NCBI GenBank assembly: GCA_024760905.1
Contig: CM045735.1
Location: 27,729,249-27,793,248 of the forward strand
Source of the DNA: Plotosus lineatus
Lineage: Eukaryota > Chordata > Actinopteri > Siluriformes > Plotosidae
DNA length: 64,000 bases
Direction: 5' to 3'
Positions within the stretch are counted from its first letter, which is position 1. The number at the start of each line of letters is the position of its first letter. The notes beneath the pieces were generated by a model. The model was not told the origin of the DNA. It saw nothing but the letters and a program-made list of their open reading frames with translations, and did no database searches. Made by a program: the position numbers and the translations under genes. Positions 42,190 through 54,479 of the stretch are shown in pieces.

Positions 42190-43480
42190 ATCCAAAGTGG
42201 ATCTTCCTGACACAAAGTCAGAAACGGGTGCACTCATAATAGATTGTTCATTGCTAGTCAATACAGTAATGCCAAAAACCCTGAAGACATTTGAAGAATA
42301 TGCCAGAAAGGATATTCGTCCTAAAGTGAAACACTAATGTGGCAAATACAAGAGGACAGATATCATTCTTGATGTCTATCATGAGTTCAGTCTGAAGTCT
42401 GAAGCATGATAAAAACATGGGAAAGCTATCAAGAGAAGAGTCACAGCAAGCAGTGAAACACTGACCAATTGGAAGAACTTTCAAAGGGGCAACACCATCA
42501 TATCAGAGCTTTTTAATTTCCTTGTAGATGAAGTGCGTAAAATGGATACAATGAATGAAGTCATTCTAATACAAGAGGAAAATGCTCTAACAAGTTTCAG
42601 CATTCCTGATACCAACCTAGACAAATTGGTACCTTGCACACATGAAGATACAGGTACTTGGATATTCTTGCATGCCTGAAATGCTGTCAGGAATGGACAC
42701 AAGTCTCTCATGATTAAAGCCAATGGCAAGCACATTGTAGTAATAGCCCTGGGCCTCATGTCTAATTTCATCACAATGGGCTTGGAGAAAATGTGGGTTA
42801 CCTTTGGCAAGGGACAGCAAACTAGATCTCAATACACATAGTTCCCAATACACAACCTTGCATCTTCCTTAGGACTGGAAAAAACTAATGGGATACTATT
42901 CTTCCATGCATTTTCCAAATGTAATGTGATACCCGGTTTCAATGGCCAAGAGAATAAAACGTGGTGGAGGATGATGCTAGTACTCAAAGACTGGAATAGA
43001 ATGCACTCAGCTCTGCAGTAGGATGGAGTGAAACATAGTTTTTCACAATCAATTCAGAATAGTGTAGAAAAGACATAACAATACCAGTTATAAACATATG
43101 CAAAAATATTAAAAATCTGTAAAAAAAATTTCTAGGTTCACCCAACTCACTCGAAATAAAATATGTCGAGTCGATTTTGAGAGCATGTGAGCACGCGATT
43201 GCCGACAAAGAGAATAACTGTAAATAATTAGAACATTCACAGTTCACAGATTTGGTATGACTGGAAAGGTCAGGACTCAGTAGTTTAGTAGAGGAAACTA
43301 TCGCCAGGTGGCGACAGCATATGGTACAGCATATGGCACATTCGACAGATACCCATGCCACACACAGGCTGTGGAGAGGTGCATCAAGGTGGTGACTGAG
43401 GCATCACAGTCTGTTTGTGGCAACAATCAACGAGACGGCTTCATCCATACAAGACTGGAGTCGAGGGCAAAAAATGCCAG
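42190..43480 (+). pseudogene. Decayed copy of an unnamed multicopy protein family
   Basis: Broken plus-strand frames give blocks I recognise from a repeated family of large uncharacterised proteins in fish and invertebrates: KTFEEYARKDIRP, DIILDVYHEFSLKSEA, TNWKNFQRGN, LVPCTHEDTGTW, KANGKHIVVIALGLMSN, MWVTFGKGQQ, LFFHAFSKCNVIPGFNGQEN, and near 43340-43480 CHTQAVERCIKVVTEASQ, NNQRDGFIHTRLESR. The usual HAFTGCDT motif reads HAFSKCNV here. The function is not known to me. Repetition in genomes suggests a mobile-element link. Many stops and a gap at 43010-43330. Confidence 0.6.
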
Positions 43481-44029
43481 TTTTTGAGATAAAATGAGAC
43501 TTCAATATGTGACAGTCATATTGACTCATCTGAATATGTGTGGGGTTTTTTTGAGACAATATGTGTTAACACTGTGCCAAACTGCCTAAAATATGTTTTT
43601 GATAATATTTTTTGGATCACTATATCAGAATTAAACATTTTCAGTAAAAATGCCCAAATATGGTCATATTCATCGCTTTTGTGGGGAGCCTAAGATATCA
43701 ACTTATCAAGATGAACTTTTAAAATCTTTTAGCTGACACCTCTCCACATCTTGTTATTGCTATTCCAAGTAAAAATAATCAATAATTAATTTTTCACAAT
43801 TTTCAATCTACCCTACTCTGCAGTTGCCCATGTGAGATTTAGTAATTAGGAGCAATGACTAAACTTCGGTTTGAATCTTCATAGCCAGTTCTCGCAAAGT
43901 TATATCAAGATTCAAATGGCTTACTTAGCCTCACTGTGGACAGTGGTACATGATGTTATATTCACCATGGTGACTTTTCATTCATAGGAATGATATGTGT
44001 TAAGGTTGAACTGATCTCCTTGCTGTTGA
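43481..44029. other. Unassigned DNA
   Basis: No motif or repeat end could be recognised here. Confidence 0.4.
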
Positions 44030-44281
44030 CAAATGGGCCACCTGAAGATTATAAACAATTGGTTCATGGATTAACTCTTTGCTTGGGGAATAGACCCAGA
44101 GGCTGCATTTCTTGTGATGGGTGACTTTACCACTCCAAACTCAAGTCATTGCGTCCCAAATTCAACCAACATATCTCTTGCCACAGTCGAGGGGACAAAA
44201 CCTTGGAAGATGTCTATACTAATATCACTGATGCCTACATGGCAACCAGCCACCCAATCCAATGTAAAAGGTAAACGCAGG
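44030..44281 (+). pseudogene. LINE endonuclease fragment (CR1/Rex-like)
   Basis: Plus-strand pieces in two frames match the middle of a LINE endonuclease: FLVMGDFTTPNSSHCV (usual VVVAGDFNHANL), then NQHISCHSRGDKTLEDVYTNI and TDAYMATSHP (usual CATRGNNTLDLVYTNIPGAY). It is cut at 44282-44293 by the RTE fragment, whose target duplication lies here. Confidence 0.65.
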
Positions 44282-45091
44282 GTGGAACCCACTTCTTCTT
44301 TTCCTTTCGGCTTTTCCCTTCAGGGGTCATCACAGCAAATCATCTGCCTACATCTCACCCTATCCTTTGCATCTTCTTCTCTTACACCAACGACCTTCAT
44401 GTCCTCCTTCATCACATCCATGAATCATCTCTTTGGTCTTCCTCTAGGCCTTTTGCCTGGTAGTTCCAACCTCAGCATTCTCCTACCAATATACTCACTA
44501 TCCCTCCTCTGTACATGTCCAAACCATCTCAATCTGGCCTCTCTGACATTGACTCCAAAACCTCTAACATGTGCTGTCCCTCTGATGTGCTCATTCCTAA
44601 TCTTATCCATCCTCTTTACTCCCAAAGAGAATCTCAATGTTTTCATCTCTGCTACCTCCAGCTCTGCCTCCTGTCTTTTCCCCAGGGTCACTGTTTCTAA
44701 ACCATACATCATTGGCCTCAACACCATCTTGTAGACGTTTCCTTTCATTCTTGCCGATACCCTCCTATCACACATCACACCGGACCCTTTTCTCCAACCA
44801 TTCCAACCAGCCTGCACACGCTTCTTCACATCTTTTCCACACTCTCTATTGCTCTGGATTGTTGAGCCTAAGTACTTAAAATCCTCCACCTTCCTTATCT
44901 CTGCTCCCTGTAACCTCACCGTTCCTCTTGGGTCCTTGTCATTCATGCACATGTATTCTGTCTTACTGAGGCTAACCTTCATTCCCCTCCTTTCCACGGC
45001 ATACCTCCACCTCTCTAGATTTTCCTGCACTTGTTTTCTGCTCTCACTACAGATCACAATGTCATCTGCAAACATCAGAGTGGAACCCACT
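44282..45091 (-). mobile_element. 5'-truncated RTE-like LINE with 12-bp TSD
   Basis: The body at 44294-45079 is flanked by GTGGAACCCACT (44282-44293 and 45080-45091). On the minus strand it begins just at the catalytic MFADDIVIC region, continues with the RT C-terminal domain (a nearly open frame 45117-44425 whose first codons lie outside the element), and ends in the RTE 3' terminus. It is a clean example of target-primed insertion with strong 5' truncation. Confidence 0.93.
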
Positions 45092-45730
45092 AAGGACACA
45101 AAAAAATAAAGTCTCACTCTTTCACAGAAATTGAATGCTGACCTTATGAATTTTTGCAGTGCATACCACCCAACATATTCAGATCATTGTGAAGAAACTG
45201 GGTCCTGCCCTGTTCTGAGTACAAGTTGCATAGCCCACAGCACCTGTGACTCTTGTGGACCATTGATTTCATGGGTCCTATGATGGATATCATATGGAAA
45301 GCGTTTCGACAGAGAGTGGGCATGACTAAAATCACAATATTGATATAGAACAAAGGAGAGAATACTTCACAGTACCTCACATGACTCAGAGAGGTATGCA
45401 ATGCTCATACTGGGCTCAAGGAAATGGACAATGTGACCAAGTACCTAGTGACTCCCTATGAAACTAACCTTCAGAATTAATGGGCCAAAGGAGGACATTG
45501 CTCAACATGTGAAACAGTCATGCCTCACCTGAACTTTGGTGGACTATACAGTGCATGCAGAAAAATTGTTGTATCAAGAGAGACAGAAAAAAAATTAGAA
45601 AACATGAAGATGAAGCAGCCAGAACTCAGAACGTGTTACGCCAAAGAGTCATGACACAGGACCAGCAATGCTGATACAATGACTATTGGGATCAAGAACA
45701 TAGCAGAGGGCATGTGCTTATATTGAGGCA
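45092..45730. other. Unassigned DNA, perhaps retroviral
   Basis: A short plus-strand piece near 45255 reads LWTIDFMGPMMDII, which recalls the first catalytic region of retroviral-type integrases. It is too short and too broken to call. Confidence 0.3.
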
Positions 45731-46640
45731 TTATTGGGTGTGATAGCTCATACACTTAGCTGGACCCATTTTTGAAAGACTGTCCCTCCACTTACGATGA
45801 ACTAAAAAGTAATCCAATTGCCATTGAGATCCTGATGCCCTGTCTCTAAAAGTCCACAGTTTCCCAGGTCCCTTTTGAAACTGCGTGTTGACTACTATCA
45901 GGCTAAACTCTGATAACAAATCTATGAGATACTTTCCGTTCCTGTTAGTTTTCTCATGGTAAGTGAATAGTGCATTATCTAAACCAATTCTTGCATTAAA
46001 GTCATCAATACATGCAAGAAAGTTATGTGGTGGGACGTCTATTTCATCTGCACAATTAGGAGGTGCATATACAACAAGCACTGTAGTTTTGTGATTGCCA
46101 TCAAATTCAGCAGTCATGATTCTTTTACTAATACTGTTGATTTTAAATAGGGCTCTTCTTGCTTTCTGACATAGAAGAAGACCGACTCCACCTTGGGAAG
46201 CTTTTGCTTAGTTTCTCCAGCCTGAGGATGTAATCAGATAGCTGGGCCAATCCTTCTTAACTCAATGTGCTCATCATGGATGGTGTGATGTTCCTGAACT
46301 CCCAGTATTTCAATGCCTTGGTGATGGATATGATACTCTAGTTCCATGACTCTATGTTCATCTCTTAAGGTGTTTGCATTAAATGTTCCCATGAATAGTG
46401 TTTTTTTTACAACGTAGGAGGGCCTTCACACGTTGGCTATGTTTAGACGATTCCCCCCATGAAACACAGTTTATGGGTGCGCCATCAATTTGTTCATCTG
46501 AAGATCGCCTAGCTTCTGTATTAAAGGCTGAATTCCTGCTCACTCCCAGAGTTGGAAGTATAGGGTTTGCTATATTGGATAATTTCATAGTGGTTGTTTA
46601 ACAAAGCTAATGTAATTCACGTGGGACGTCACACCAGAAG
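45731..46640 (-). pseudogene. LINE endonuclease relic of another family
   Basis: On the minus strand blocks run in order: MGTFNANTLRDEHRVMELEY, IEILGVQEHHTIHDE (catalytic Glu), VESVFFYVRKQE, TVLVVYAPPNC, ACIDDFNARIG (catalytic Asp and Asn), TNRNGKYLIDLLSEFSLIVV, FQKGPGKLWTFRD and WQLDYFLVHRKW. The last third is open (46117-45731). These are apurinic-type endonuclease blocks of a LINE distinct from the RTE and Rex1 copies. RT is not present. Confidence 0.78.
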
Positions 46641-47037
46641 TAAATACTGTGGGCCAACTGGAAAAGAGCCTTCCTTTGCCCCCATTTTATGACACAAGCA
46701 GCATCAGTAGCTTCTTCCTATAACAAGAGAATAGGGTAGGAAGCACTACCTAGAGGGAATTCACCACGGTTGTCATACATATACATCGTGATCCTGGTAA
46801 GGAGGGCTAAGGAAGTACTGTCACCTGCCCATGGTGAGCACCCAGACTAGAGGAGGGAAGGAAGCGTCTTACCTCTCCATTCTAGACCGGCTCCAAGCTG
46901 GGTCTAGCCACTGCCCAATGTCACAGTAAAGCGCCATACTCTAATACTCTCCTTAATCCAGCTACTTGTCTTCCTACAGAGAACTTATGATTGTGTGGCA
47001 TTGCTATTAGGCATTTGTTCTCTTAGGCCAGACTTTT
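46641..47037. other. Possible LINE leader, no gene
   Basis: This could be the 5' leader of the minus-strand endonuclease relic, but nothing is readable. AGGCCAGACTTTT at 47025-47037 is a probable target-site duplicate of the RTE that follows. Confidence 0.4.
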
Positions 47038-48329
47038 GAAAATGCAGCCATGGGGGTTGGGGTCAAGACAGTATTCTTTCTCATGCCGGTCCCAAGCAAT
47101 GATAAATGCAGAGGGTTGTGTCGGGAAGGACATCCGACATAAAACCTATGCCAAATAAAACATGAGAATCAGTAATATGACTTCCACACCAGATCAGTCG
47201 AGGCCTGGGTTAACAATAACCGCCATCAGTGCTGATAACCAACATGGTACTGATGGAAAATGAACTACTGTTGGTCAAAGAAGAAGAAGAGGTGGAAGGC
47301 GTGAAATAGGAAAGGTAAGGATGGGAAGAGAAATGTTGTGGGAGTCATCTTGAAGGAGGGGTTTGTCAGGAATGTTCTAGAAGTGAATAGAGTGTCAGAC
47401 AGAGTGATGAGTCTCAAATTAGAAATTGATGGTGTGATGTTCAATGTTGTTAGTGCTTATTACCCACAGGCAGGATGTGAGCTAGAAGAGAAGGAGAGAT
47501 TCTGAAGTGAGTTAGATGAAGTGATGCAGAGTACCCCCAGAGGTGAAAGAGTGGCCATTGGTGCAGACTTCATTGGACATATTGGTGCAGGCAACAGAGG
47601 GGACGAGGAAGTGATGGGTAGGTTTGGTATCCAAGACAGGAATGCAGGAGGACAGCTGTTGGTCGATTTTGCAAAAAGGATGGAAATGGCTGTGGTGAAT
47701 ACTTTCTTCCAGAAGAAACAGAAGCATAGGGTGACTTATGAAAGCGTATGTAGGAGCACACAGGTAGACTACATCTTGTGTAGACGATGTCATTTGAAGG
47801 AAGTCAGTGACTGCAAAGTAGTAGTGGGTGAGTGTGTTGCCAAATGGTGAGGAAGGTGAAGAAGGCAAAGGTAGAGTAGAAAACAAAGTGGTGGAAGCTG
47901 AAAAAGGAAGAGTGTGATGTTGTCTTCAAGGAGGAGTTGAAACAGGCTTTGGGTGGTCAGGAAGTGCTTCCAGATGACTGGACAACTACAGCTAATGTGA
48001 TCAGGGAGACAGGTAGGAGAGTACTTGGTGTGTCCTCTGAAAGAAAAGTATATAAGGAGATTTGGTGATGGAATGAGGAAGTGCAGGAGTGTGTACAAAG
48101 GAAGAGGTTAGCTAAGAAGAAGTGGAACAAGAGGACTGAAGAGAGTGAACAGGAGTACAGGGAGACACAGTGTAAGGTGAAGGTAGCGGTGTCAAAGGCC
48201 AAACAGAGGGCGCATGATGACTTGAATACTAGGTTGGACAGTAAGGAGGGAGAAAATGATTTATACAGGTTGGCACAGCAGAGAAATAGAGATGGGAAGG
48301 ACGTGCAGAAAGGTACGGTGATTAAGAAG
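47038..48329 (+). mobile_element. RTE-like LINE, 5' half (copy 4)
   Basis: The copy runs from the leader (GAAAATGCAGCCATGGGGGT) through the endonuclease to the end of the linker at 48329, where a younger LINE is inserted. It resumes at 49860 and ends at 51106. AGGCCAGACTTTT before it and AGGCCAAACTTT after it (51107-51118) look like its target duplication with one mismatch. The arginine-rich region and first endonuclease part are partly deleted. The piece 47521-47850 keeps IGADFIGHIGAGNR and VDYILCRRCH. The catalytic Asn of GADFNGH is changed to Ile. Confidence 0.9.
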
Positions 48330-49868
48330 TTGAAATTTATAACCAGATTTGCACATCGCTTGATGACAAAGATTACTATTATATGTTTTTTTGTGATGTC
48401 TCTAAAGCATTTGATAGAGTTTGGCACATGGGGCTTGTGCACAAACTAGAGAAATATGGAGTTTGTGGAAAACTACTTGAATGGTTTAATAATTATCTAA
48501 GTGGTCGCAGTCAATCAGTTTTTGTTCATGGCTCGTTGTCTAAACCTTTGGTGTTAAAAGCTGGACTACCTCAGGGGTCAGTTTTAAGTCCTTTCCTTTT
48601 CACTGTTTATATAAATGAGATTGCAGATAAACTAAATTGTTTTATTTGGCTTTTCTCTGATGATACTTCATTAGGAACATTGTCAAAAGAAAAGCAATTA
48701 ATGGAACAGCTTATGAATGAAAATTTAGAACTTCTATGCAATTGGGCTAAGGATTGGTTAATTTCATATAACCCAGAAAAAACTGAAACTATGCTATTCA
48801 CTATTAAGAATAATCAAGATATTAATTTCTATTTTGACGGCTGTAAAGTGAAAGCAGTGGAATCTCACAAACATTTGGGTTTATGTTTTTCATCAAATGG
48901 GACATGGCACTTTCATATTGAAAATATTGTTAAAAAGACTTCCAGAATGATAGGCTCACTTCGAAAGTTAAAATTTCTACTAAATAGAGCAACACTGTCC
49001 AAAATTTATACCGTATTTATCAGACCAAACTTTGAGTATGCATGTGAGGTATGGGACGGGTGTTCGATTGAGCAAGCCAACAGATTAGAAAAGTTACAGC
49101 TTGAAGCTGCCTGTATTGTTACTGGACTGCCAAGATACGCTTCTTCTCAATCCCTATATTTTGAAACAGGCTGGGAATTGCTGTCTGAAAGAAGGCGTGT
49201 CCGTAAATTAATGTTATTTTATAAGATACACAAACGTCTTACTTTTCTCTGTGACCTACTACCTCCATCAACAGTTAAATTGTGGAATGATATCCCACTA
49301 GGAATCAGAGACAGCAATTCTGTAGTTTCATTTAGATCAGCGATTTGTCTTAAACCAAAATGTGCACCAGTATATTTTTCATACGGGAAAAGGAAGTTAA
49401 ATATTTTACACACAAGATTAAGATATATGTCAAGTTCAGTTAATTATGATTTATTTAGAATTAATGTAAAGGATGATGCACGCGGTCAGTGCGGCCACAA
49501 GTGTGAGAATGTTTTTCACCATTTTCTAGAATGTCCCTTATATAATTTTCAACGTGAACAAATGTTAAAAACTTTAGAGCACATTGTCCATCAAAGAGCA
49601 CTAATCGATATTAATCTCATTTTAAATGGCAATTCAGATTATTCTCTTAGAGAAAACCAGAATGTTTTCAAATGTGTACAAATATTTTTTTGTAATACTA
49701 AACGATTCCTTTAATTCTTTTGTATATATCCTTCCCTTGTCAGTATCTTGCTGTATATTTTGTAATATAATTACTGTAACTACCTGGAGAGGGCTTTATT
49801 AAGTTGGATAACTTGTGCCCAATCCATTTCATGTTTGAATAAAATATGTTTTAATAAAAATTAAGAAG
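48321..49868 (+). mobile_element. 5'-truncated LINE with open RT frame, 9-bp TSD
   Basis: The body at 48330-49859 is flanked by ATTAAGAAG (48321-48329 and 49860-49868) and lies inside RTE copy 4. It ends with a 3' UTR of about 145 bp containing TTGAATAAAATATG and a TAAAA-like tail. Base composition is clearly more AT-rich than the RTE host. It is the youngest-looking non-RTE LINE in the window. Confidence 0.9.
48332..49714 (+). CDS. Reverse transcriptase, C-terminal two-thirds, open
   Basis: The frame is open from the first bases of the truncated element (SLDDKDYYYMFFCDVSKAFD) to the stop at 49714, about 461 codons. The first internal Met is at 48383. Motifs: FCDVSKAFDRVWH with the first catalytic Asp, AGLPQGSVLSPFLFTVYINE, LFSDDTSL with the Asp pair (Ser before DD), HKHLGLCFSSNGTW, SLRKLKFLLNRATLSKIYTV and a C-terminal Cys/His cluster (CGHKCENVFHHFLECPLY). 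The pattern fits jockey-superfamily LINEs (CR1, I or Nimb-like). Endonuclease and early RT are missing, so it is not autonomous. Confidence 0.82.
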   Translation, partial: EIYNQICTSLDDKDYYYMFFCDVSKAFDRVWHMGLVHKLEKYGVCGKLLEWFNNYLSGRSQSVFVHGSLSKPLVLKAGLPQGSVLSPFLFTVYINEIADKLNCFIWLFSDDTSLGTLSKEKQLMEQLMNENLELLCNWAKDWLISYNPEKTETMLFTIKNNQDINFYFDGCKVKAVESHKHLGLCFSSNGTWHFHIENIVKKTSRMIGSLRKLKFLLNRATLSKIYTVFIRPNFEYACEVWDGCSIEQANRLEKLQLEAACIVTGLPRYASSQSLYFETGWELLSERRRVRKLMLFYKIHKRLTFLCDLLPPSTVKLWNDIPLGIRDSNSVVSFRSAICLKPKCAPVYFSYGKRKLNILHTRLRYMSSSVNYDLFRINVKDDARGQCGHKCENVFHHFLECPLYNFQREQMLKTLEHIVHQRALIDINLILNGNSDYSLRENQNVFKCVQIFFCNTKRFL

Positions 49869-51106
49869 AGAGAGGGAAATGGATTGACTGATGACAGAAG
49901 TGTGCTGGGAAGATGGAAAGAGTACTTTGAAGAGCTGATGAATGAGGAACATGAGAGAGAAAAAAGAGTAGAAGAGGTGACTGTTGAGAACCAGGAAGTA
50001 GCAAAGACTAGTAAGGGTGAAGTGAGGAGAGCATTGAAGAGAATGAAGAGTGGAAAGGCAGTTGGTCCTGATGACATACCTATGGAGGTATGGAAGTGTC
50101 TAGGAGAGGTAGTAGTAGATTTTCTGTCAAGAACATTCAACAAGGTCCTGGAGAGTGAGCAGATGCCGGAGGAATGAAGGAGAAGTGTGCTGGTGCCCAT
50201 ATTCAAGAACAAGGGACACGTGCAGAGTTGTGGCAACTACAGACGGATAAAGTTGATGAGCCATACGATGCAGTTATGGGAAAGAATAGTGGAAGCTAGA
50301 CTAAGGGCAGAGGTCAGCATTTGCGAACAACAGTTTGGTTTCATACCAAGAAAGAGCACCACAGATGCAGTGCATGCATTGAGGATGTTAATGGAGAAGC
50401 ACAGAGAAGGTCAGAAGGAGCTGCATTGTGCCTTTGTGGATCTGGAGAAAGCATATGACAGGGTTCCGTGAGAGGCACTGTGGTATTGTATAAGGAAGTC
50501 TGGAGTGGCAGAGAAGTATGTTAGAGTGGGACAAGACATGTATGAGAGATATAAGACAGTGGTGTAGTGTGCTGTCGGCATGACAGAAGAATTCAAGGTG
50601 GAGTTGGGACTGCATCAAGGATCAGCTGGTTGGATTGGTTGGAGAAAAGTGTCCAGTAGGATGTGTGATGGGAGGGTATTGGCAAGAATGAAAGGAAAAG
50701 TGTGCAAGACAGTGATGAGGCCAGCATTGTTGTATGGTTTTGAAACAGTGGCACTGAGGAAGAAACAGAAGCAAGAACTGGAGGTAGCAGAGATGAAAAT
50801 GTTGAGGTTCTCTTTGGGAATAACAAGTATGGATAGGATCAGGAATGAATACATCAGAGGGACAGCACATGTAAGAGATTTTGGAGACAAAGTCAGAAAG
50901 ACTAGATTGAGATGCTTTGGAAATGTACAGAGGAGGGATAGTAAACATATTGGTAGTAGACCAAAGAGGAGATTTATGGATGTGGTGAAGGAGGACATGA
51001 AGGTAGTTGGTGTAAGAGAAGAAGATGCAGAGGATAGGGTGAGATGGAGGCAGATGATTTGCTGTGGCAACTCCTGAAGGGAACAGCCTGAAGGAAAAGA
51101 AGAAGA
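49860..51106 (+). pseudogene. RTE-like LINE, 3' half (copy 4)
   Basis: This is the continuation of copy 4 after the nested LINE. Frames 49884-50177, 50187-50471 and 50580-51077 carry [45 protein letters not shown] and the C-terminal ETVALRKK and RNEYIRGTAHV blocks. A deletion joins GLHQGSA directly to GWIGWRKVSS, removing the catalytic FADD region. The 3' terminus with GGGAACAGCCTGAAGG and GAAGAAG is present. Confidence 0.9.
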
Positions 51107-51118
51107 AGGCCAAACTTT

Positions 51119-52510
51119 GGAGAAAGTCCCTTACAGAATCTGGATCTTGAGCTCTTTGTGAACAGGTCTGCATTACGGGATTCTGATTCATGACAAAATT
51201 GTGTGGGGATTGTGGTAACATTACATGATACAATTATGGCTGAACCACTCCCCTCTTATCTCTCTGCACAAGCAGCTGAATTAATGGCGCTCACAAAACT
51301 CTTCCAAACAGCAAAAGGGAAATCAGTCAAGATTTACACAGACAACAGATATGCTAAACGGAGAGAGTTTCACACATCTACTGGAAAGCCCATCACACAC
51401 CACGGCCAGGTGCCTGATCTCCTGGATGCAGTCTTGCTCCCTTCTACCATTTCAGTACAGATTCAATTTCTAAGGGGAATGCCCAAGCAAATGCAAGTGC
51501 AGGTGATGCTGCTAAAATTCAAGATCCAACCACCAACCACACTTTGTGTAAGATTGTTACTCTTATGCCCCAAGCTGAGCTAGCAGATCTGCAGTTGCTT
51601 ACTACATCGAACCAAGGACTTCTTGGCTTATTATTGAGGGCACAATCAATGATGGGGTTTGCTTTGGCCATAATGGGAAGCTGTGTTTGTGGCAAAAATT
51701 ATTCCAGCACTATGCAGAATTGACACATGTCAAAGGGAGAAATAAACTTAAATAGAGTATCTTGAAACATTGGTTGGTGAAAGGTTTCACAACATTTTCA
51801 CAACAAATTTTGTGAATACTTGTGTGGTCTGTGCTGCAAGCAATATCATACATTCATTTATTGTCTAAACTTCTTAATCCTAGTTTGGATTGTGGGGAGA
51901 ATGGTGTCCAAGATGAGAATACCGGAGAAGATTAGCAGTGATAATGGTTCACCGTTCATTAACCATGTTGAATAAGACGTGAGCAAATCATGGGGAATAG
52001 ATCTCAAATAGTACTGTGCCTATCTCCCTCCCCATGGAGGAGCAGTACAGTATGAAAACTGAACACAAAAGAACAAACTGGTTAAATCCTCTGCAGAAAT
52101 TGGACTTTCGTAGGTAAAAGCTCTTCTGGTCAAACTCATGTGCATATGGTCATGAAGTAGGAGGAGAGCTTACCTGAGCCTCTTCAGGAAACAGTTTTGG
52201 AGACCATCTCACACAGAGATTCCCAGCTCAACTCCCTTGTAAAGATGACCCTTTGTGAGGATGAAATGCTTAGTATTGTTTGAAACTGCACCATCCTTTA
52301 TCTGATGTTCACAGGCAAGTGAAGGATGTATTCCAAAGCCAGCCCAGGAGAAACTGCACAGTCTTAAACCTGGAAATTATGTGGTAATTTAAAAGGTAGC
52401 TGGGACCATTCAAGGTCCTGATTACAATGTATACAGTGATCAAGGTGGCTGAAAGGGACAAGTGGATAAATGCCAGCGACTGCAGAAAGGTTACTCAGCC
52501 AGACACCTAA
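51119..52510 (+). pseudogene. Second retroviral pol relic: RNase H and integrase
   Basis: The plus strand reads HDTIMAEPLPSYLSAQAAEL and KSVKIYTDNRYA (RNase H core), FHTSTGKPITHHGQVPDLLD, then LTHVKGRNK, and near 51930 RIPEKISSDNGSPFINHVE with the second integrase Asp, a YCAYLPPHGGAVQ-like block, and DNA-binding-end pieces (LKPGNYVVI). Order and motifs are of the gamma/epsilon-like class. It carries many stops and no LTR is seen. It is a different and older lineage than the provirus at 31.8-38.8 kb. Confidence 0.75.
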
Positions 52511-52851
52511 ATTATACAAGATATTTAAAAAATAATAATGAGAATTCACTTGGATTTTTAATAGAAACATAGCATTAAAAGAGAACGTTTCCTAAGATAT
52601 TTTTGAGATGTGACTGCAACTGCTGTCAAAAATATGTGGAAACTGGCATGTGTAAATGTAGAACACAAGAATGTCTTCTCACAGTTGACACAGGTTTTTA
52701 AGTAGCTGTAGCAAAACAAATGGTAATAAAATAATCATATGCTTTAATTGTAACCATTACTGTAGGGTTTAAGCCAAGCCCTATAGCCAGGTTATTCAAT
52801 TAATTTGGAATGAGCCTGGTCATGAAAACAATCCCAAATGTGGATACTTCA
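52511..52851. other. Unassigned AT-rich DNA
   Basis: Nothing can be recognised here. CTTCA at 52847-52851 is the probable target duplicate of the following inverted-repeat element. Confidence 0.4.
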
Positions 52852-53728
52852 CAAGGGCGTAGGCTGGTCTAACCATGGGGGGGCGCTTGTGCACAACTTC
52901 AGTTGACCGGAACTCGAGTCCCAGGGGATATAGGCCTAAGCTTTAAAGGGGAAATGAAACGCCGACTAAATAAGTTGGTGGTAGCTTAAGTATAATTTTT
53001 TGAAGCGATTGTGGCTTAAATTTTATATCATAAATAAACCATTGCACACACAGCGGTTTTGTTTTATGTGCTTGTCGTATAAGTTATTGACCTGAAAGCC
53101 ACCATTGCCAAGTGCCCGCCTACACAAAGTTACCATGACATCACTGGGCTGGTACAAAGTACCACATGAAATATAGTGCATGCATATCACAGCATATTAC
53201 AGTCGGCCCCCTACTTACGAAACGAATATTCCGGGTTAAGAAAACAACCTCCTCTTACGAAATGTGCCATTCAAAATTCAAACGCGCCAATCAAAATTTC
53301 ACACGATGCGTGAGTTTCTCCCAACTTCCCGCCCCGCTGGCCTCCCATTGGCTAGGAGGGATGATACAGCTGACTTCCTGTACCCATACTTCCTGTTTGT
53401 CACACGCGTGAAGGAGAGTTGACTGCTGGCTTGTTCAAGATTGATCATGTAGTGTTATATTTCGTTATCGCCGAACCCCTCTACAATTGGGACGATATTG
53501 AACCAGAAGGAGACCTCAAAGCAGAAATACAGTGACGGAGGTGATTATTTTGACACGATATTAAAACAGAATGCTCCGTGGGAGAAGACCTCCGATCTCA
53601 CAAGGAAGCAAGTTAATATTGAATGAGGACCTCTGATCTTTCAAACAGGTACTATAATTCTGCTTTAAATAAAACATCCCGTCCATTTAAACATTTAAAT
53701 AGAATTGTTCCATCAACTGCCTGAGTTT

Positions 53729-53745
53729 TATGTGTATGTGTGTGT

Positions 53746-53820
<75 letters not shown>

Positions 53821-53839
53821 TGTGTGTGTGTGTGTGTGT

Positions 53840-53873
<34 letters not shown>

Positions 53874-53905
53874 CGCACGCACATGTGTGTCTTGCACACA
53901 TGTGC

Positions 53906-53946
<41 letters not shown>
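53729..53946. repeat. Compound (TG)n(GA)n microsatellite, first tract
   Basis: TG repeats, then about 28 bases of GA, then TG again (to about 53871), a short unique piece, TG and a final GA run (about 53915-53946). Confidence 0.95.
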
Positions 53947-53951
<5 letters not shown>

Positions 53952-54233
53952 AGGAGGCTTAACTCTTGAGTTTTTAGTTTAGTTTTTGTAAGTTGTTTAA
54001 TTTAGTAAATGTTTAATAAATGTGGCGCATGTGAGCAAAACGCAACTCATCTGGACCTCCGATCCCTCAAGGAATCAAGTTAAAGTTGAGTTTGGACCTC
54101 CAATCTGCCAAGCAGGGAATGCGCTTTGAATTCCATGTCTTAAAATGCTCAGGCATCCTGCTTGTGGGCGTGGTCCACAGCGCCACAATAAACATTTAAT
54201 GTGTATACAATACACATTTAATGCGTACTGTAT

Positions 54234-54384
<151 letters not shown>

Positions 54385-54479
54385 ATAAAAATGTTTAATA
54401 ATGGTTTAATTAATAAACATGCTAATGGTAAAAAGGTAGGTAAAGTCTGTTGGGTTTTTACACCTGAGCCATAGTAGCT

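Noticed and set aside
48383..49714. Host gene
   Set aside because: RT motifs, target-site duplication and an AT-rich 3' tail show a truncated LINE.
53652..53982. Repetitive Cys-Val, Arg-Glu or Thr-His open frames
   Set aside because: They are translations of the TG/GA microsatellites in various frames.
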